A stretch of DNA of 23,093 nt from an uncultured Peptostreptococcus sp. GTDB taxonomy: Bacteria > Bacillota > Clostridia > Peptostreptococcales > Peptostreptococcaceae. The translations under genes were made by a program, and so were the position numbers. Position 1 is the stretch's first letter; the number at the start of each line of letters is the position of its first letter. This document shows, piece by piece, positions 1 through 7,029 of this stretch. The DNA lies in contig CAAEUW010000031.1 in the NCBI GenBank assembly GCA_900759325.1, positions 1 to 23,093 of the forward strand. The letters are read 5' to 3'. The notes beneath the pieces were generated by a model that saw nothing but the letters and a program-made list of their open reading frames with translations, searched no databases and was not told the DNA's origin.

Positions 1-1
1 A

Positions 2-403
2 AGCTTTAACCTAATACCAGTCCTTAATGTTTATGATAATATAATCCTACCAATCCAGCTAGATGGAAAGAAGGAAGATAAGGAATATATTATGGCTATA
101 GTAAAAAAGGTTGGGCTAGAAGACCAGCTAAAGAAGTTCCCTAATGAGTTATCGGGAGGCCAGCAGCAAAGGGTGGCAATTGCAAGGGCCCTATCCAACA
201 AGCCAGCTATAATATTCGCAGACGAGCCTACAGGCAACCTTGATAGTAAGACTACTGAAGAGGTAATGAGCCTGCTTAGGTCTACCGTAAAAGACCTAAA
301 CCAGACCCTACTTATGATAACTCATGATGAAAATATAGCAAGGCAGGCGGATAGGCTTATTACTATAAGTGATGGGAAAATAATAAGTGATGAAAGAAAA
401 TAG
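2..403 (+). CDS. ABC transporter ATP-binding protein, 3' part (5' end outside window)
   Basis: This is the C-terminal part of an ABC ATPase of the LolD/MacB/BceA type, which hydrolyses ATP on the cytoplasmic face to drive a membrane permease. The frame is open from base 2, so the Walker A region lies upstream of the window. The visible order is: the segment after the Q-loop (FNLIPVLNVYDNIILP, bases 5-52), the LSGGQQQR signature from base 149, Walker B with the D-loop (IIFADEPTGNLD) and the switch histidine in MITHDE. The signature and the PTGNLD D-loop are typical of exporter-type or antimicrobial-peptide ABC systems. The permease is not in the window; the next gene is a lipoprotein behind a possible terminator. 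The substrate cannot be told. An internal ATG at 92 is not a true start, because conserved coding sequence precedes it. Confidence 0.93.
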   Translation, partial: SFNLIPVLNVYDNIILPIQLDGKKEDKEYIMAIVKKVGLEDQLKKFPNELSGGQQQRVAIARALSNKPAIIFADEPTGNLDSKTTEEVMSLLRSTVKDLNQTLLMITHDENIARQADRLITISDGKIISDERK

Positions 404-422
404 TGATAACATTAAAAAATTC

Positions 423-446
423 GGTTGATTATACAATCAACCTTCT
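423..446 (+). terminator. possible weak terminator after the ABC ATPase gene
   Basis: GGTTGATT (423-430) and AATCAACC (435-442) form a perfect 8-bp stem with a 4-nt loop, 20 nt after the ABC gene stop. Only TTCT follows, so the U-tract is poor. The hairpin is clear; its function as a terminator is uncertain. Confidence 0.4.
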
Positions 447-462
447 GAAAACTACTTATGCA

Positions 463-471
463 TGATATAAT
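463..471 (+). promoter_or_regulatory. extended -10 promoter of the lipoprotein gene
   Basis: TGaTATAAT (463-471) is a full extended -10 element. The -35 region, 17 nt upstream at 443-448 (TTCTGA), matches poorly. The start site would fall near 478, giving a leader of about 60 nt with AGGGAGGT at 526-533, 6 nt before the ATG at 540. Confidence 0.6.
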
Positions 472-539
472 AAAAGTAGTAATTAATATGGGATATAAAT
501 GGACGGTTAAAAGAGCATTTTATGTAGGGAGGTAGCAAT

Positions 540-2018
540 ATGAAGTTGAATCTATCTAAAAAACTGGCTATTTCAGTACTTTTATTGTCTTTGGGCTTGT
601 CACAGGTCGCTTGTCAAAGCCAGAGCTCCAAGGATGATATGTTCAATCAGGTAGGTCAAAGTCAGGAGGCTGATAAGGAAAATAGGCAAAACCTAAAGGC
701 CCTGGAAGACTTTGTAGGTCTTAAGGATATTGATTCTATCAAGTTTACACTTGATGAGCAAATCGGTGGGCATGATGAGAAAAGGAATGATATACTTATC
801 ATAGAAAAGGTCTTTGATATGAAAACTAAGAGTCAGATCTTGATCTTTGCGGATATCCTTATGGGGGCTGGGAAAAAAGACCAAAAGGACTCCAAAGACT
901 ACAAGGATGCTATGGATTGGAAAAAAGTTGTAGCCAAACGGTTGAAGCTAAGTCCTGATAAGTCTACTGTAGACAGCTTACTCAAGGATATCAAGGAATC
1001 TAAGAATGAATATTATAAAGAGGCTACTATAAAGACTTATGTTGAACAAAAGTCTAGTATCAGCTTCAAGAGTAAGTCAGGAGACCAAGTAGACCTAGTA
1101 GTAGAACCTGGTTCAGGGGAAAATTCATACTTCGTCGTAAATAAAAAGGGTGCGGTCTATGGCCTGACAGAAAAAGACCTAGAGTATATAAAGTACGTTA
1201 TGAGGGACAGTCTGGACAAGGGTCCCTTGTCAAAAGACCTGGACAAATATGTAAAGGACAAGGGTGAATATATCAAGTATAGGATTAGTCATGTGGATGT
1301 AAAGATTCCAAATAAGCTTGAAGAGTCAACATATGGCGATAGGTTTAAGCTTTATCTTGCCTATGTAAATGATCTCTTAAAAAAGACAGGCTTTAAGGAG
1401 GGGCTTGACCCATATCTAGGGCAGGATTTGAGTTTTGAAAGATATAGACTGAATAAAGAGAGTCAAAAGAGATCTAGTGAAGAAGAGTCCTATCTAATAG
1501 CTATATTTTCTGGAGATAAGCTTGTAGGAGCCTACAAGGATTTTTATGGATATGCTAAATCTTTTGATGGTAAGACTTTAGAAGACCTGCTTAAGATTGA
1601 ATATAGGGCCTGGGTAAAGACCAAGATGGTCCATGACAAGGAGGCTGCTGAGCTAGAAAAGTTGGGAGACAAAGGTATAATAAGGAAATTCGTAGAATTG
1701 CAAAACGCCAGGGACAAGAGGCAAGAAGGCCTTATGCTACCAGACTATATGGATGGTTATTCTAAGATGTTCAAGAGTATGCATGATGTAGAGGATACCT
1801 TTATAGATAATGTTCTTTCGGCCAAGCTATTGTCGATAAGGCCTGATGAACGCAAATTTGAGGTTGGACTTAATACCATAGATAAGGCCTATATGGTAGA
1901 GGTAGATTATAGGTTCAAGGAAGTTATAGTCATAGAAAATGGGGTAGATGAAAAAAGCTACGAAATGATAAATCTAGGTCCTGGTCTAGGATATAGGATT
2001 TATCAAATGGGCTACTAA
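540..2018 (+). CDS. predicted lipoprotein, function unknown
   Basis: This 492-aa protein is not recognised as a member of any family. The N-terminus is a clear type II signal peptide: basic MKLNLSKK, a hydrophobic core at residues 9-20, then SQVAC with the lipidated cysteine at residue 25. The -3 position of the lipobox is Q, which is less common than L. The mature part is very hydrophilic, rich in Lys, Asp and Glu, and has no further membrane segment, so it should be a membrane-tethered extracytoplasmic protein. The first 60 mature residues (SQSSKDDMFNQVGQ onward) look like a flexible linker. It has its own promoter and a strong ribosome binding site (AGGGAGGT), so it is not simply part of the ABC operon. 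A substrate-binding or cell-wall role is possible, but nothing in the sequence decides it. Confidence 0.85.
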   Translation: MKLNLSKKLAISVLLLSLGLSQVACQSQSSKDDMFNQVGQSQEADKENRQNLKALEDFVGLKDIDSIKFTLDEQIGGHDEKRNDILIIEKVFDMKTKSQILIFADILMGAGKKDQKDSKDYKDAMDWKKVVAKRLKLSPDKSTVDSLLKDIKESKNEYYKEATIKTYVEQKSSISFKSKSGDQVDLVVEPGSGENSYFVVNKKGAVYGLTEKDLEYIKYVMRDSLDKGPLSKDLDKYVKDKGEYIKYRISHVDVKIPNKLEESTYGDRFKLYLAYVNDLLKKTGFKEGLDPYLGQDLSFERYRLNKESQKRSSEEESYLIAIFSGDKLVGAYKDFYGYAKSFDGKTLEDLLKIEYRAWVKTKMVHDKEAAELEKLGDKGIIRKFVELQNARDKRQEGLMLPDYMDGYSKMFKSMHDVEDTFIDNVLSAKLLSIRPDERKFEVGLNTIDKAYMVEVDYRFKEVIVIENGVDEKSYEMINLGPGLGYRIYQMGY

Positions 2019-2074
2019 TAATTTATTGCTAATTTAAAATTATTGAAAGGTGGCTACTTACATAGGAGGAAGGT

Positions 2075-2878
2075 ATGAAATTAGGTTTTATAGGGGCAGG
2101 CAATATGGGGTCCGCCATGATAGGTGGAATCCTGAAGTCAGGCCTAATAACTAGCAAAGATATAAGGGCTGTCGCTCGTAGTCAAGAGACCCTTGATAGG
2201 ATAGGCAGTCAATATGGGATAGGGACTAGCCTGGATGCTAGAGAAGTCGTTGATTTTGCAGATATAATTATCCTGGCAGTCAAGCCCTACCAGCTAGCTG
2301 GCCTTTTAAAGGAGCTAGTAGGTCTTTTGGATGGTAAGATACTAGTTTCAGTGGCAGCAGGTCTTACTATGGACCACCTTGAAGAAATGGTTGGTAGTGA
2401 TAAGAAGATAATCAGGGCCATGCCAAATACACCGGCCATGGTTGGGCAGGCCATGTCAGCCCTAGTAAAGAATGACCAAATTACAGATGACGACCTAGTG
2501 GAAGTGGATAAGATTTTTAAGTGCATAGGTAAGACCCAGCTTATAGATGAGTCTATGATGGATGCAGTTATAGGTGTGAGTGGATCTTCGCCGGCCTATG
2601 TATTTATGTTTATTGAAGCCATGGCAGATGCGGCGGTCCTATCTGGTATGCCAAGAGACCAGGCCTACCAGTTTGCTGCCCAGGCTGTATATGGGTCTGC
2701 CAAGATGGTTATGGAGACGGGCCTACATCCGGGAGTCTTGAAGGATATGGTTTGTTCACCAGGAGGAACTACAATTAGGGCAGTAGAAGTTCTAGAGGAG
2801 AATGGGCTTAGAAATGCTGTCATTAAGGGGCAGTTAGCCTGTGTAAAGAGGTCCAGGGAGATGAGCCAGGAAAGATAG
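2075..2878 (+). CDS. proC: pyrroline-5-carboxylate reductase
   Basis: ProC carries out the last step of proline synthesis, reducing 1-pyrroline-5-carboxylate to L-proline with NAD(P)H in the cytoplasm. The 267-aa length is normal for the family. The N-terminal Rossmann fold begins at once with GFIGAGNMGSAM (residues 4-15), followed by AVKPYQ and the RAMPNTPAMVG motif. The C-terminal domain has VSGSSPAYVFMFIEAMADA and the family signature CSPGGTTIRAVEVLEENGLR, which contains the substrate-binding residues. AGGAGGA at 2064-2070 fixes the ATG start. It lies 56 nt after the lipoprotein gene with no convincing terminator or promoter between them, so the two may be co-transcribed, although their functions show no obvious link. 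Confidence 0.97.
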   Translation: MKLGFIGAGNMGSAMIGGILKSGLITSKDIRAVARSQETLDRIGSQYGIGTSLDAREVVDFADIIILAVKPYQLAGLLKELVGLLDGKILVSVAAGLTMDHLEEMVGSDKKIIRAMPNTPAMVGQAMSALVKNDQITDDDLVEVDKIFKCIGKTQLIDESMMDAVIGVSGSSPAYVFMFIEAMADAAVLSGMPRDQAYQFAAQAVYGSAKMVMETGLHPGVLKDMVCSPGGTTIRAVEVLEENGLRNAVIKGQLACVKRSREMSQER

Positions 2879-2892
2879 GTTAATATGTGACC

Positions 2893-2966
2893 TATAGAAG
2901 ATAAAAAATAGAATATACGGATATATAGAAGATTGAAAGAGATTAATATACAGATATATAGACTAT
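2893..2966 (+). repeat. degenerate tandem repeat of about 31-33 bp
   Basis: TATAGAAGAT occurs at 2893-2902 and 2924-2933, with a decayed third start (TATAGACTAT) at 2957-2966. A 17-mer AATATACnGATATATAG occurs at 2912-2928 and 2945-2961 with one mismatch. Together they suggest about 2.4 copies of an AT-rich unit between the proC stop and the terminator. The function is unknown. Confidence 0.4.
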
Positions 2967-2970
2967 GAAA

Positions 2971-3007
2971 AGGAGGCTGTCCCCATTTGCTGGGTTGACA
3001 GCCTCCT
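2971..3007. terminator. bidirectional terminator between proC and the HlyIII-type gene
   Basis: AGGAGGCTGTC (2971-2981) pairs perfectly with GACAGCCTCCT (2997-3007), and an inner CCCA/TGGG pair extends the stem. Read on the minus strand the stem is followed by TTTTC, so it fits best as the terminator of the minus-strand gene ending at 3024. On the plus strand the following bases (CATATCT) make a weaker U-tract for proC. Confidence 0.8.
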
Positions 3008-3023
3008 CATATCTATATCAAAA

Positions 3024-3674
3024 CTATATTAAAAACAAAAATACTAGTAAAAAATGAGCCAGTGAGCCCAGCATTATGAAGATATGAAATATATCATGAA
3101 AGTTCCAATTCTTGATGTTGGGCCTTTTAATTGCGTATATAACTCCACCTATGGTATAGAGTAGGCCACCGACTACTAGAAGGAAAAATGCCGGTCCAAC
3201 TAGGTTGATATAGAGGTCCTTAATTACAAAGATTGCAACCCAACCCATACCTATGTACAGGGCAGTAGATAGGACCCTAGGCATATTTATCCAAAGTATC
3301 TTCATGAGAATACCAACGATGGCAATTGACCACATGATTACAAATACCGGTATACCAGTCTTTTTAGGAAGGACATATAGGCAAAATGGTGAGTAGGAGC
3401 CTGCAATCAAGACATATATCATTGCGTGGTCTAGCTTCCTCATATATAGGACTAACTTTTCCTTTTTGGAACTAATGGCATGGTAGATACCACTTGTAAA
3501 GTAGAGAAGGATCATGGATGCACCAAATAGTATAGTTGAAACAAATAAAGCGTAATTTATTGATGGACCCAGCACCTGCTTTAATATTAATAAAACTAGG
3601 GCTACGATAGATAGTCCACCCCCGATTAGGTGGGTGATAGAACTTATGGGGTCTCTTAATTTTACTGTAGACAT
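3024..3674 (-). CDS. HlyIII/PAQR family integral membrane protein
   Basis: This 216-aa protein has about seven hydrophobic segments and belongs to the hemolysin III (YqfA/PAQR) family. Such proteins are integral membrane proteins with a metal site resembling that of the adiponectin receptors; the haemolysin name is historical. The sequence shows DPISSITHLIGGGLS near the N-terminus, YHAIS with His65, RKLDHAMIYVLIAGSYSP (LDH at 81-83, GSYSP at 92-96) and the C-terminal HDIFHIF with His193 and His197. His65, His193 and His197 are the expected metal ligands. GAGGTGA at 3681-3687 lies 6 nt ahead of the ATG. The gene stands alone, convergent with proC. Its physiological substrate is unknown; a hydrolase or lipid-related role is inferred from the family. 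Confidence 0.93.
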   Translation of the reverse strand: MSTVKLRDPISSITHLIGGGLSIVALVLLILKQVLGPSINYALFVSTILFGASMILLYFTSGIYHAISSKKEKLVLYMRKLDHAMIYVLIAGSYSPFCLYVLPKKTGIPVFVIMWSIAIVGILMKILWINMPRVLSTALYIGMGWVAIFVIKDLYINLVGPAFFLLVVGGLLYTIGGVIYAIKRPNIKNWNFHDIFHIFIMLGSLAHFLLVFLFLI

Positions 3675-3729
3675 GTATTTTCACCTCAAATCTAAAATAT
3701 ATGTAGTATTAGGAACTATGTATAATGAT

Positions 3730-3758
3730 ATTATAGACTTTATATTGAATATTTACAA
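3730..3758 (-). promoter_or_regulatory. promoter of the HlyIII-type gene
   Basis: On the minus strand TTGTAA (3758-3753) and TATAAT (3735-3730) are separated by 17 nt. The start site would fall near 3723, giving a leader of about 50 nt. Confidence 0.6.
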
Positions 3759-3786
3759 GTATTTTTTGATGATTTCTAGCTATTGA

Positions 3787-3804
3787 TTTACAATTTTTTG
3801 TAAA
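3787..3804. promoter_or_regulatory. inverted repeat, candidate operator in the divergent spacer
   Basis: TTTACAA (3787-3793) and TTGTAAA (3798-3804) are perfect 7-bp arms around TTTT. The repeat covers the -35 region of the DUF1836 operon promoter and lies upstream of the HlyIII-type gene's promoter, where a regulator could affect both. No regulator is identified. Confidence 0.45.
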
Positions 3805-3817
3805 TACATGGTATAAT
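3787..3817 (+). promoter_or_regulatory. extended -10 promoter of the DUF1836-rnmV-ksgA operon
   Basis: TGgTATAAT (3809-3817) is an extended -10 element. The best -35 match is TTTACA (3787-3792) at a long 19-nt spacing, inside the inverted repeat. Transcription would begin near 3824 and leave a leader of about 225 nt. Confidence 0.6.
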
Positions 3818-3823
3818 ATATTC

Positions 3824-4048
3824 TGCATGAAAAATTTTGCCAGTCAACAAGACTAGGATTTTTTGATAAAATGGCTATAGAAAAGATTATAGCAGTAAGT
3901 ATAGATATAAGATAGGTTAGAAAAAGCGAGTTAGGAAAAACAGGTCAGTAAAAAAATAGGCTAGTAAAAGTAAGTTGGGTGTAAAAGTTGTCGATACTTA
4001 TAAAAGCTAGGGTGATTGACCGAGTAGAAGGATAGGGATGGTGGTAAG
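3824..4048 (+). other. long purine-rich leader of the DUF1836 operon with 14-bp degenerate repeats
   Basis: No gene was found here. From 3916 to 3987 the sequence consists of five adjacent units of about 14 bp that share a gttagNaaaaa pattern (starts at 3916, 3930, 3944, 3960 and 3974; the third is 16 bp). A tiny ATG frame at 3827 (MKNFASQQD) has no ribosome binding site. The remainder shows no terminator or recognised riboswitch. Confidence 0.4.
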
Positions 4049-4561
4049 ATGTACAAGATTGAAGATATAATCAAAGACTTGACAGAAAAGATTGATATCA
4101 GGCTAGAAGATGTGCCGGAAATAGATCTTTACATGGACCAGGTCTTGACCCTATTTAATAAGTATTTCCCATATAATGAAGGGGAGCAGGCCTTGACTAA
4201 GACCATGATAAACAACTATGCAAAGAGTGGGGTTATAAAGCCTGCAGTCAAGAAAAAATATACCAAGGAGCACATACTTATGATAGTGATAACCTGCCTT
4301 TTAAAGAGGGACATAAGTATGACAGAGATAAGGGACTTGGTAAGAGATTCGGATGTAGAGGAGGCCTATAGTCTATATATAGATCAAAAGCCATTTATGA
4401 ATGATAGTCTCCTAGATGCCATGGGACCGATTATAAGAGACCTAAGAGAGGAGAGGCTTGTAGGTAGAGAAAACAAGCTTTTTGATGTCTTGATGCTTTG
4501 CTACTATTCAAACCTATTGAGTGAGACGGCAAGAACCATAATTAGGGGAGAAATAGACTAA
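4049..4561 (+). CDS. DUF1836 domain protein, predicted DNA-binding
   Basis: This 170-aa protein matches what I know of the DUF1836 family: LTKTMINNYAKSGVIKPAVKKKYTKEHILMIVITCLLKRDISMTEIRDLV (cited in parts: TKTMINNY at about 49-56, KKYTKEHI at about 69-76, KRDISMTEI further on). The pattern suggests a MerR-like winged helix, in which a first helix-turn motif is followed by a basic segment and a second helical block. There are no membrane segments. The gene leads the operon and its stop overlaps the rnmV start (TAATG at 4559-4563), implying translational coupling. A GGTGG stretch at 4040-4044 is a weak ribosome binding site. It may be a transcription regulator, perhaps of its own operon, but its targets are unknown. 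Confidence 0.8.
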   Translation: MYKIEDIIKDLTEKIDIRLEDVPEIDLYMDQVLTLFNKYFPYNEGEQALTKTMINNYAKSGVIKPAVKKKYTKEHILMIVITCLLKRDISMTEIRDLVRDSDVEEAYSLYIDQKPFMNDSLLDAMGPIIRDLREERLVGRENKLFDVLMLCYYSNLLSETARTIIRGEID

Positions 4562-5115
4562 TGATAAAAGAAGTGATAGTAGTTGAGGGTAGAGACGATA
4601 TTAGGGCTGTAAAGAGGGCCCTGGATTGTGAACTCATTGCCACTGGTGGATTTGGTTTTCCAAAGGGGGTAATGGAGAGGATAAAGTCTGCCCAGGCTAG
4701 GAGGGGGGTAATCATTTTTACCGACCCAGACTATGCAGGTGAAAGGATTAGGAAGAAGATAAGCGACCAGGTTGAGGGCTGTAAGCATGCATTTTTGCCA
4801 AGGGAAGAGGCCATCAAGGATGGAGATATTGGGATAGAAAATGCCAGTCCAGAGAGTATCCTAGCTGCCCTAGCCAAGGTTAGGACTGAAATAAAGACGG
4901 AAAATAAGGAATTTTCAAATGTAGACCTAGTGAAAAATGGCCTAATAGGTGGGGACCAATCATCTCACAAGAGAGACAAGATTGGCAGGATATTGGGTAT
5001 AGGCTATGGTAATTCCAAGCAGTTTTTGAGCAGACTCAATAATTACGGTGTTACAAGGAAGGAATTCGACCAGGCCTTGAAGGAGTACGCAGAAGGGAGT
5101 GGAGACCATGAATAA
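4561..5115 (+). CDS. rnmV: ribonuclease M5 (5S rRNA maturase)
   Basis: RNase M5 cleaves the 5S rRNA precursor on both sides of the double-stranded stem in Gram-positive bacteria, usually with ribosomal protein L18 bound. The 184-aa length is normal. The N-terminal TOPRIM domain shows IVVEGRDD (Glu9, Asp12) and FTDPDYAGERIR with Asp55 and Asp57, the metal-binding pair. The C-terminal part carries the family block running from GIENASPESILAAL to NSKQFLSRLNNYGVTRKEF. It overlaps the DUF1836 stop by one base and the ksgA start by 8 nt. The rnmV-ksgA pairing is a conserved Firmicute arrangement that joins 5S and 16S rRNA maturation. Confidence 0.97.
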   Translation: MIKEVIVVEGRDDIRAVKRALDCELIATGGFGFPKGVMERIKSAQARRGVIIFTDPDYAGERIRKKISDQVEGCKHAFLPREEAIKDGDIGIENASPESILAALAKVRTEIKTENKEFSNVDLVKNGLIGGDQSSHKRDKIGRILGIGYGNSKQFLSRLNNYGVTRKEFDQALKEYAEGSGDHE

Positions 5116-5986
5116 GAGGCTATCGTCTCATAGTGCAACCATGGACCTTGTAAAGAGACACGGCTTCAAATTTACAAAGTCCCTGGGCCAGAACTTTTTG
5201 ATAGATGACAATATAGTTGACAAAATAGTTGCTGGGGCTGGAATAGGACCTAGTGACAAGATTATAGAGGTAGGGCCAGGTATTGGTACCTTGACTAGGG
5301 AGATGGCATCTAGGGCAGGGGCCCTGATGGCTGTTGAAATAGACAAGAACCTGATACCTATTTTGACAGATACACTTGGAGACTATGAAAATGTAAAGAT
5401 AGTAAATGAAGATATAATAAAGGCCGATATAAGGGGCCTTATAGATGAAAACCTAGATGGTGGACCAGTAAAGCTAGTAGCTAACCTGCCATACTATATT
5501 ACTACTCCAATAATAATGAGATTTTTGGAAGAGGATATAAATGTGACTGACATAGTGGTTATGGTCCAAAAAGAGGTGGCTGAGAGAATGAATGCCCAAC
5601 CTGGTGGTAAGGACTTTGGGGCCCTATCAGTAGCAGTACAGTTCTATTGTGATACCGAAATTGTAGCCAAGGTTCCTAGACACCTTTTTGTACCGCAACC
5701 GAATGTAGATTCTATAGTCATAGCCTTGAGGGTTAGGCCTGAAAGAAAGTACAGGGTAGATAGCGAAGACCTATTTTTCAAGGTGGTCAAGGCAGCCTTT
5801 GGTCAAAGAAGAAAGACCCTACTAAATTCTATTGCCAGTATGGGCAACCTGTCCAAGGATATGGTTAAGGAGGCCCTAGAGGAAGCTGGTATAGACCCTA
5901 AGAGGAGGGGGGAGACCCTGAGCCTTGACGAATTTGCCAACCTATCTAATGTCATAGGAAATAAGTTAAAGGAGACGCTTAAGTAG
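5108..5986 (+). CDS. ksgA: 16S rRNA (adenine1518-N6/adenine1519-N6)-dimethyltransferase
   Basis: KsgA (RsmA) dimethylates two adjacent adenines in the helix 45 loop of 16S rRNA with S-adenosylmethionine and acts as a late checkpoint in 30S assembly. The sequence shows KSLGQNFLID near the N-terminus, the SAM-binding IIEVGPGIGTLT (residues 52-63) and the catalytic motif NLPYY (126-130), then the C-terminal helical domain with AAFGQRRKTLLNSI. I chose ATG 5108 because GGAG at 5096-5099 lies 8 nt upstream and the resulting MNKRLSSHS start and 292-aa length fit the family. A GTG at 5099 would add three residues but is poorly placed relative to any ribosome binding site. The start lies inside the end of rnmV, so the two are likely coupled. 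Confidence 0.97.
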   Translation: MNKRLSSHSATMDLVKRHGFKFTKSLGQNFLIDDNIVDKIVAGAGIGPSDKIIEVGPGIGTLTREMASRAGALMAVEIDKNLIPILTDTLGDYENVKIVNEDIIKADIRGLIDENLDGGPVKLVANLPYYITTPIIMRFLEEDINVTDIVVMVQKEVAERMNAQPGGKDFGALSVAVQFYCDTEIVAKVPRHLFVPQPNVDSIVIALRVRPERKYRVDSEDLFFKVVKAAFGQRRKTLLNSIASMGNLSKDMVKEALEEAGIDPKRRGETLSLDEFANLSNVIGNKLKETLK

Positions 5987-6856
5987 ATGTGGAAGCTAAT
6001 AAAAAGACTATTTAATTGGATTGCCGGAATATTTCTCAAACTGAATATTATAGTCCGTGTAGTAGTGGTTATATTAATATTTATGCTCTTGTATAGTATT
6101 TCCTTTAAGATGGCTAGGATTAATATTGATAAGGGTCAGACCATGGATATAATGAGTGTAGACACTGGTGGGGAGAAGACCAAGACCCAAGAGGCTATGG
6201 AGGCCAAAAAGGCTGAGGATGCCAAGAAGACCCTCCTAGTTAGGTTCAAGGAATCCAAAAAAATATATATATCAAATGAGGAAACTGAAAATATTAAGAT
6301 CAGTGGAGAAACTCTTGAGCAGTTTAAGAGGAAGACTGAGGTTTTCGTCAAGGTTAGGAACTTAGACGATGATTTTAAGACCAGCAACAAGGGCTATACA
6401 GACAACAACCTACACTTCAAGACAGACTTCAACTACTTTGTAATTACAAGTGGTAAGAGGGTAGAAAACTACAAGGTGCCAGTTTCTATGAAGGCTGAGC
6501 TTGAGTCAGAATACAGGAAGCTAATATATACGTCTGTAGACTTTATTACCAACAAGGAAAATATGGGGTCTATCAGGCTCTACCACGGTGATAAATCCAA
6601 GAAGGTTTGGCCATGGAAGAAGGATGACCTAATTTACAAGATTCTCTATAAGAGAGAGGTTGGTAAGATTCAGCCTGAAAAGGAGTTTAGGAAGTCAAAG
6701 GACAACTATACTATAAAGATGGAAAAATCTGGTGAAAAGATTTATATTCAGACTATGGGTAAGGACTTTATAAGAGTTACATGTGGTGATAATATAGCCT
6801 ACTATGAGGTGTATCCGGAGCTATATAACTACCTGCATGATGAGGTTTTCAAGTAG
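5987..6856 (+). CDS. membrane-anchored protein, function unknown
   Basis: The 289-aa product is not recognised. Its N-terminus is basic and aromatic (MWKLIKRLFNWIAGIF), followed by one strong hydrophobic segment at about residues 21-42 (NIIVRVVVVILIFMLLYSI). A charged linker of helical character (TQEAMEAKKAEDAKKT) comes next, then about 200 hydrophilic residues with alternating beta-like patterns and no second membrane segment. It is probably a single-pass protein; topology was not determined. Its ATG follows the ksgA TAG with no gap (TAGATG at 5984-5989), and AAAGGAG at 5968-5974 is the likely ribosome binding site, so translation should be coupled to ksgA. A shared role with rRNA processing is not evident. 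The operon ends at the terminator starting at 6951. Confidence 0.8.
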   Translation: MWKLIKRLFNWIAGIFLKLNIIVRVVVVILIFMLLYSISFKMARINIDKGQTMDIMSVDTGGEKTKTQEAMEAKKAEDAKKTLLVRFKESKKIYISNEETENIKISGETLEQFKRKTEVFVKVRNLDDDFKTSNKGYTDNNLHFKTDFNYFVITSGKRVENYKVPVSMKAELESEYRKLIYTSVDFITNKENMGSIRLYHGDKSKKVWPWKKDDLIYKILYKREVGKIQPEKEFRKSKDNYTIKMEKSGEKIYIQTMGKDFIRVTCGDNIAYYEVYPELYNYLHDEVFK

Positions 6857-6950
6857 ATAATGGAAAAGCAATATGGGGAATATCCAGACAATGACTAGGT
6901 AAAAGGAATAAGTATGGAGACAAAACCTATATAGTATTAAGAATACAAAA

Positions 6951-7000
6951 AGGGTAGCAACATAAGAAGGGATTTCTTATGGGTGCTACCCTATATTTTT
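6951..7000. terminator. bidirectional terminator between the ksgA operon and murC
   Basis: AGGGTAGCA (6951-6959) pairs with TGCTACCCT (6984-6992), and an inner CATAAGAA/TTCTTATG helix (6961-6968, 6974-6981) closes a 5-nt loop. On the plus strand TATATTTTT follows; on the minus strand TTTTTG follows. It can end both the plus-strand operon and murC. Confidence 0.88.
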
Positions 7001-7029
7001 ATGAATTTATTTACACTAGAGGATGCTGA

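Noticed and set aside
5099..5107. GTG start for ksgA, three codons upstream
   Set aside because: The likely ribosome binding site would touch or lie too far from it, and family proteins begin near MNK; ATG 5108 fits better.
6860..6898. 12-codon frame MEKQYGEYPDND after the anchored-protein gene
   Set aside because: No ribosome binding site at a usable distance and no sign of coding; it lies in the region before the terminator.
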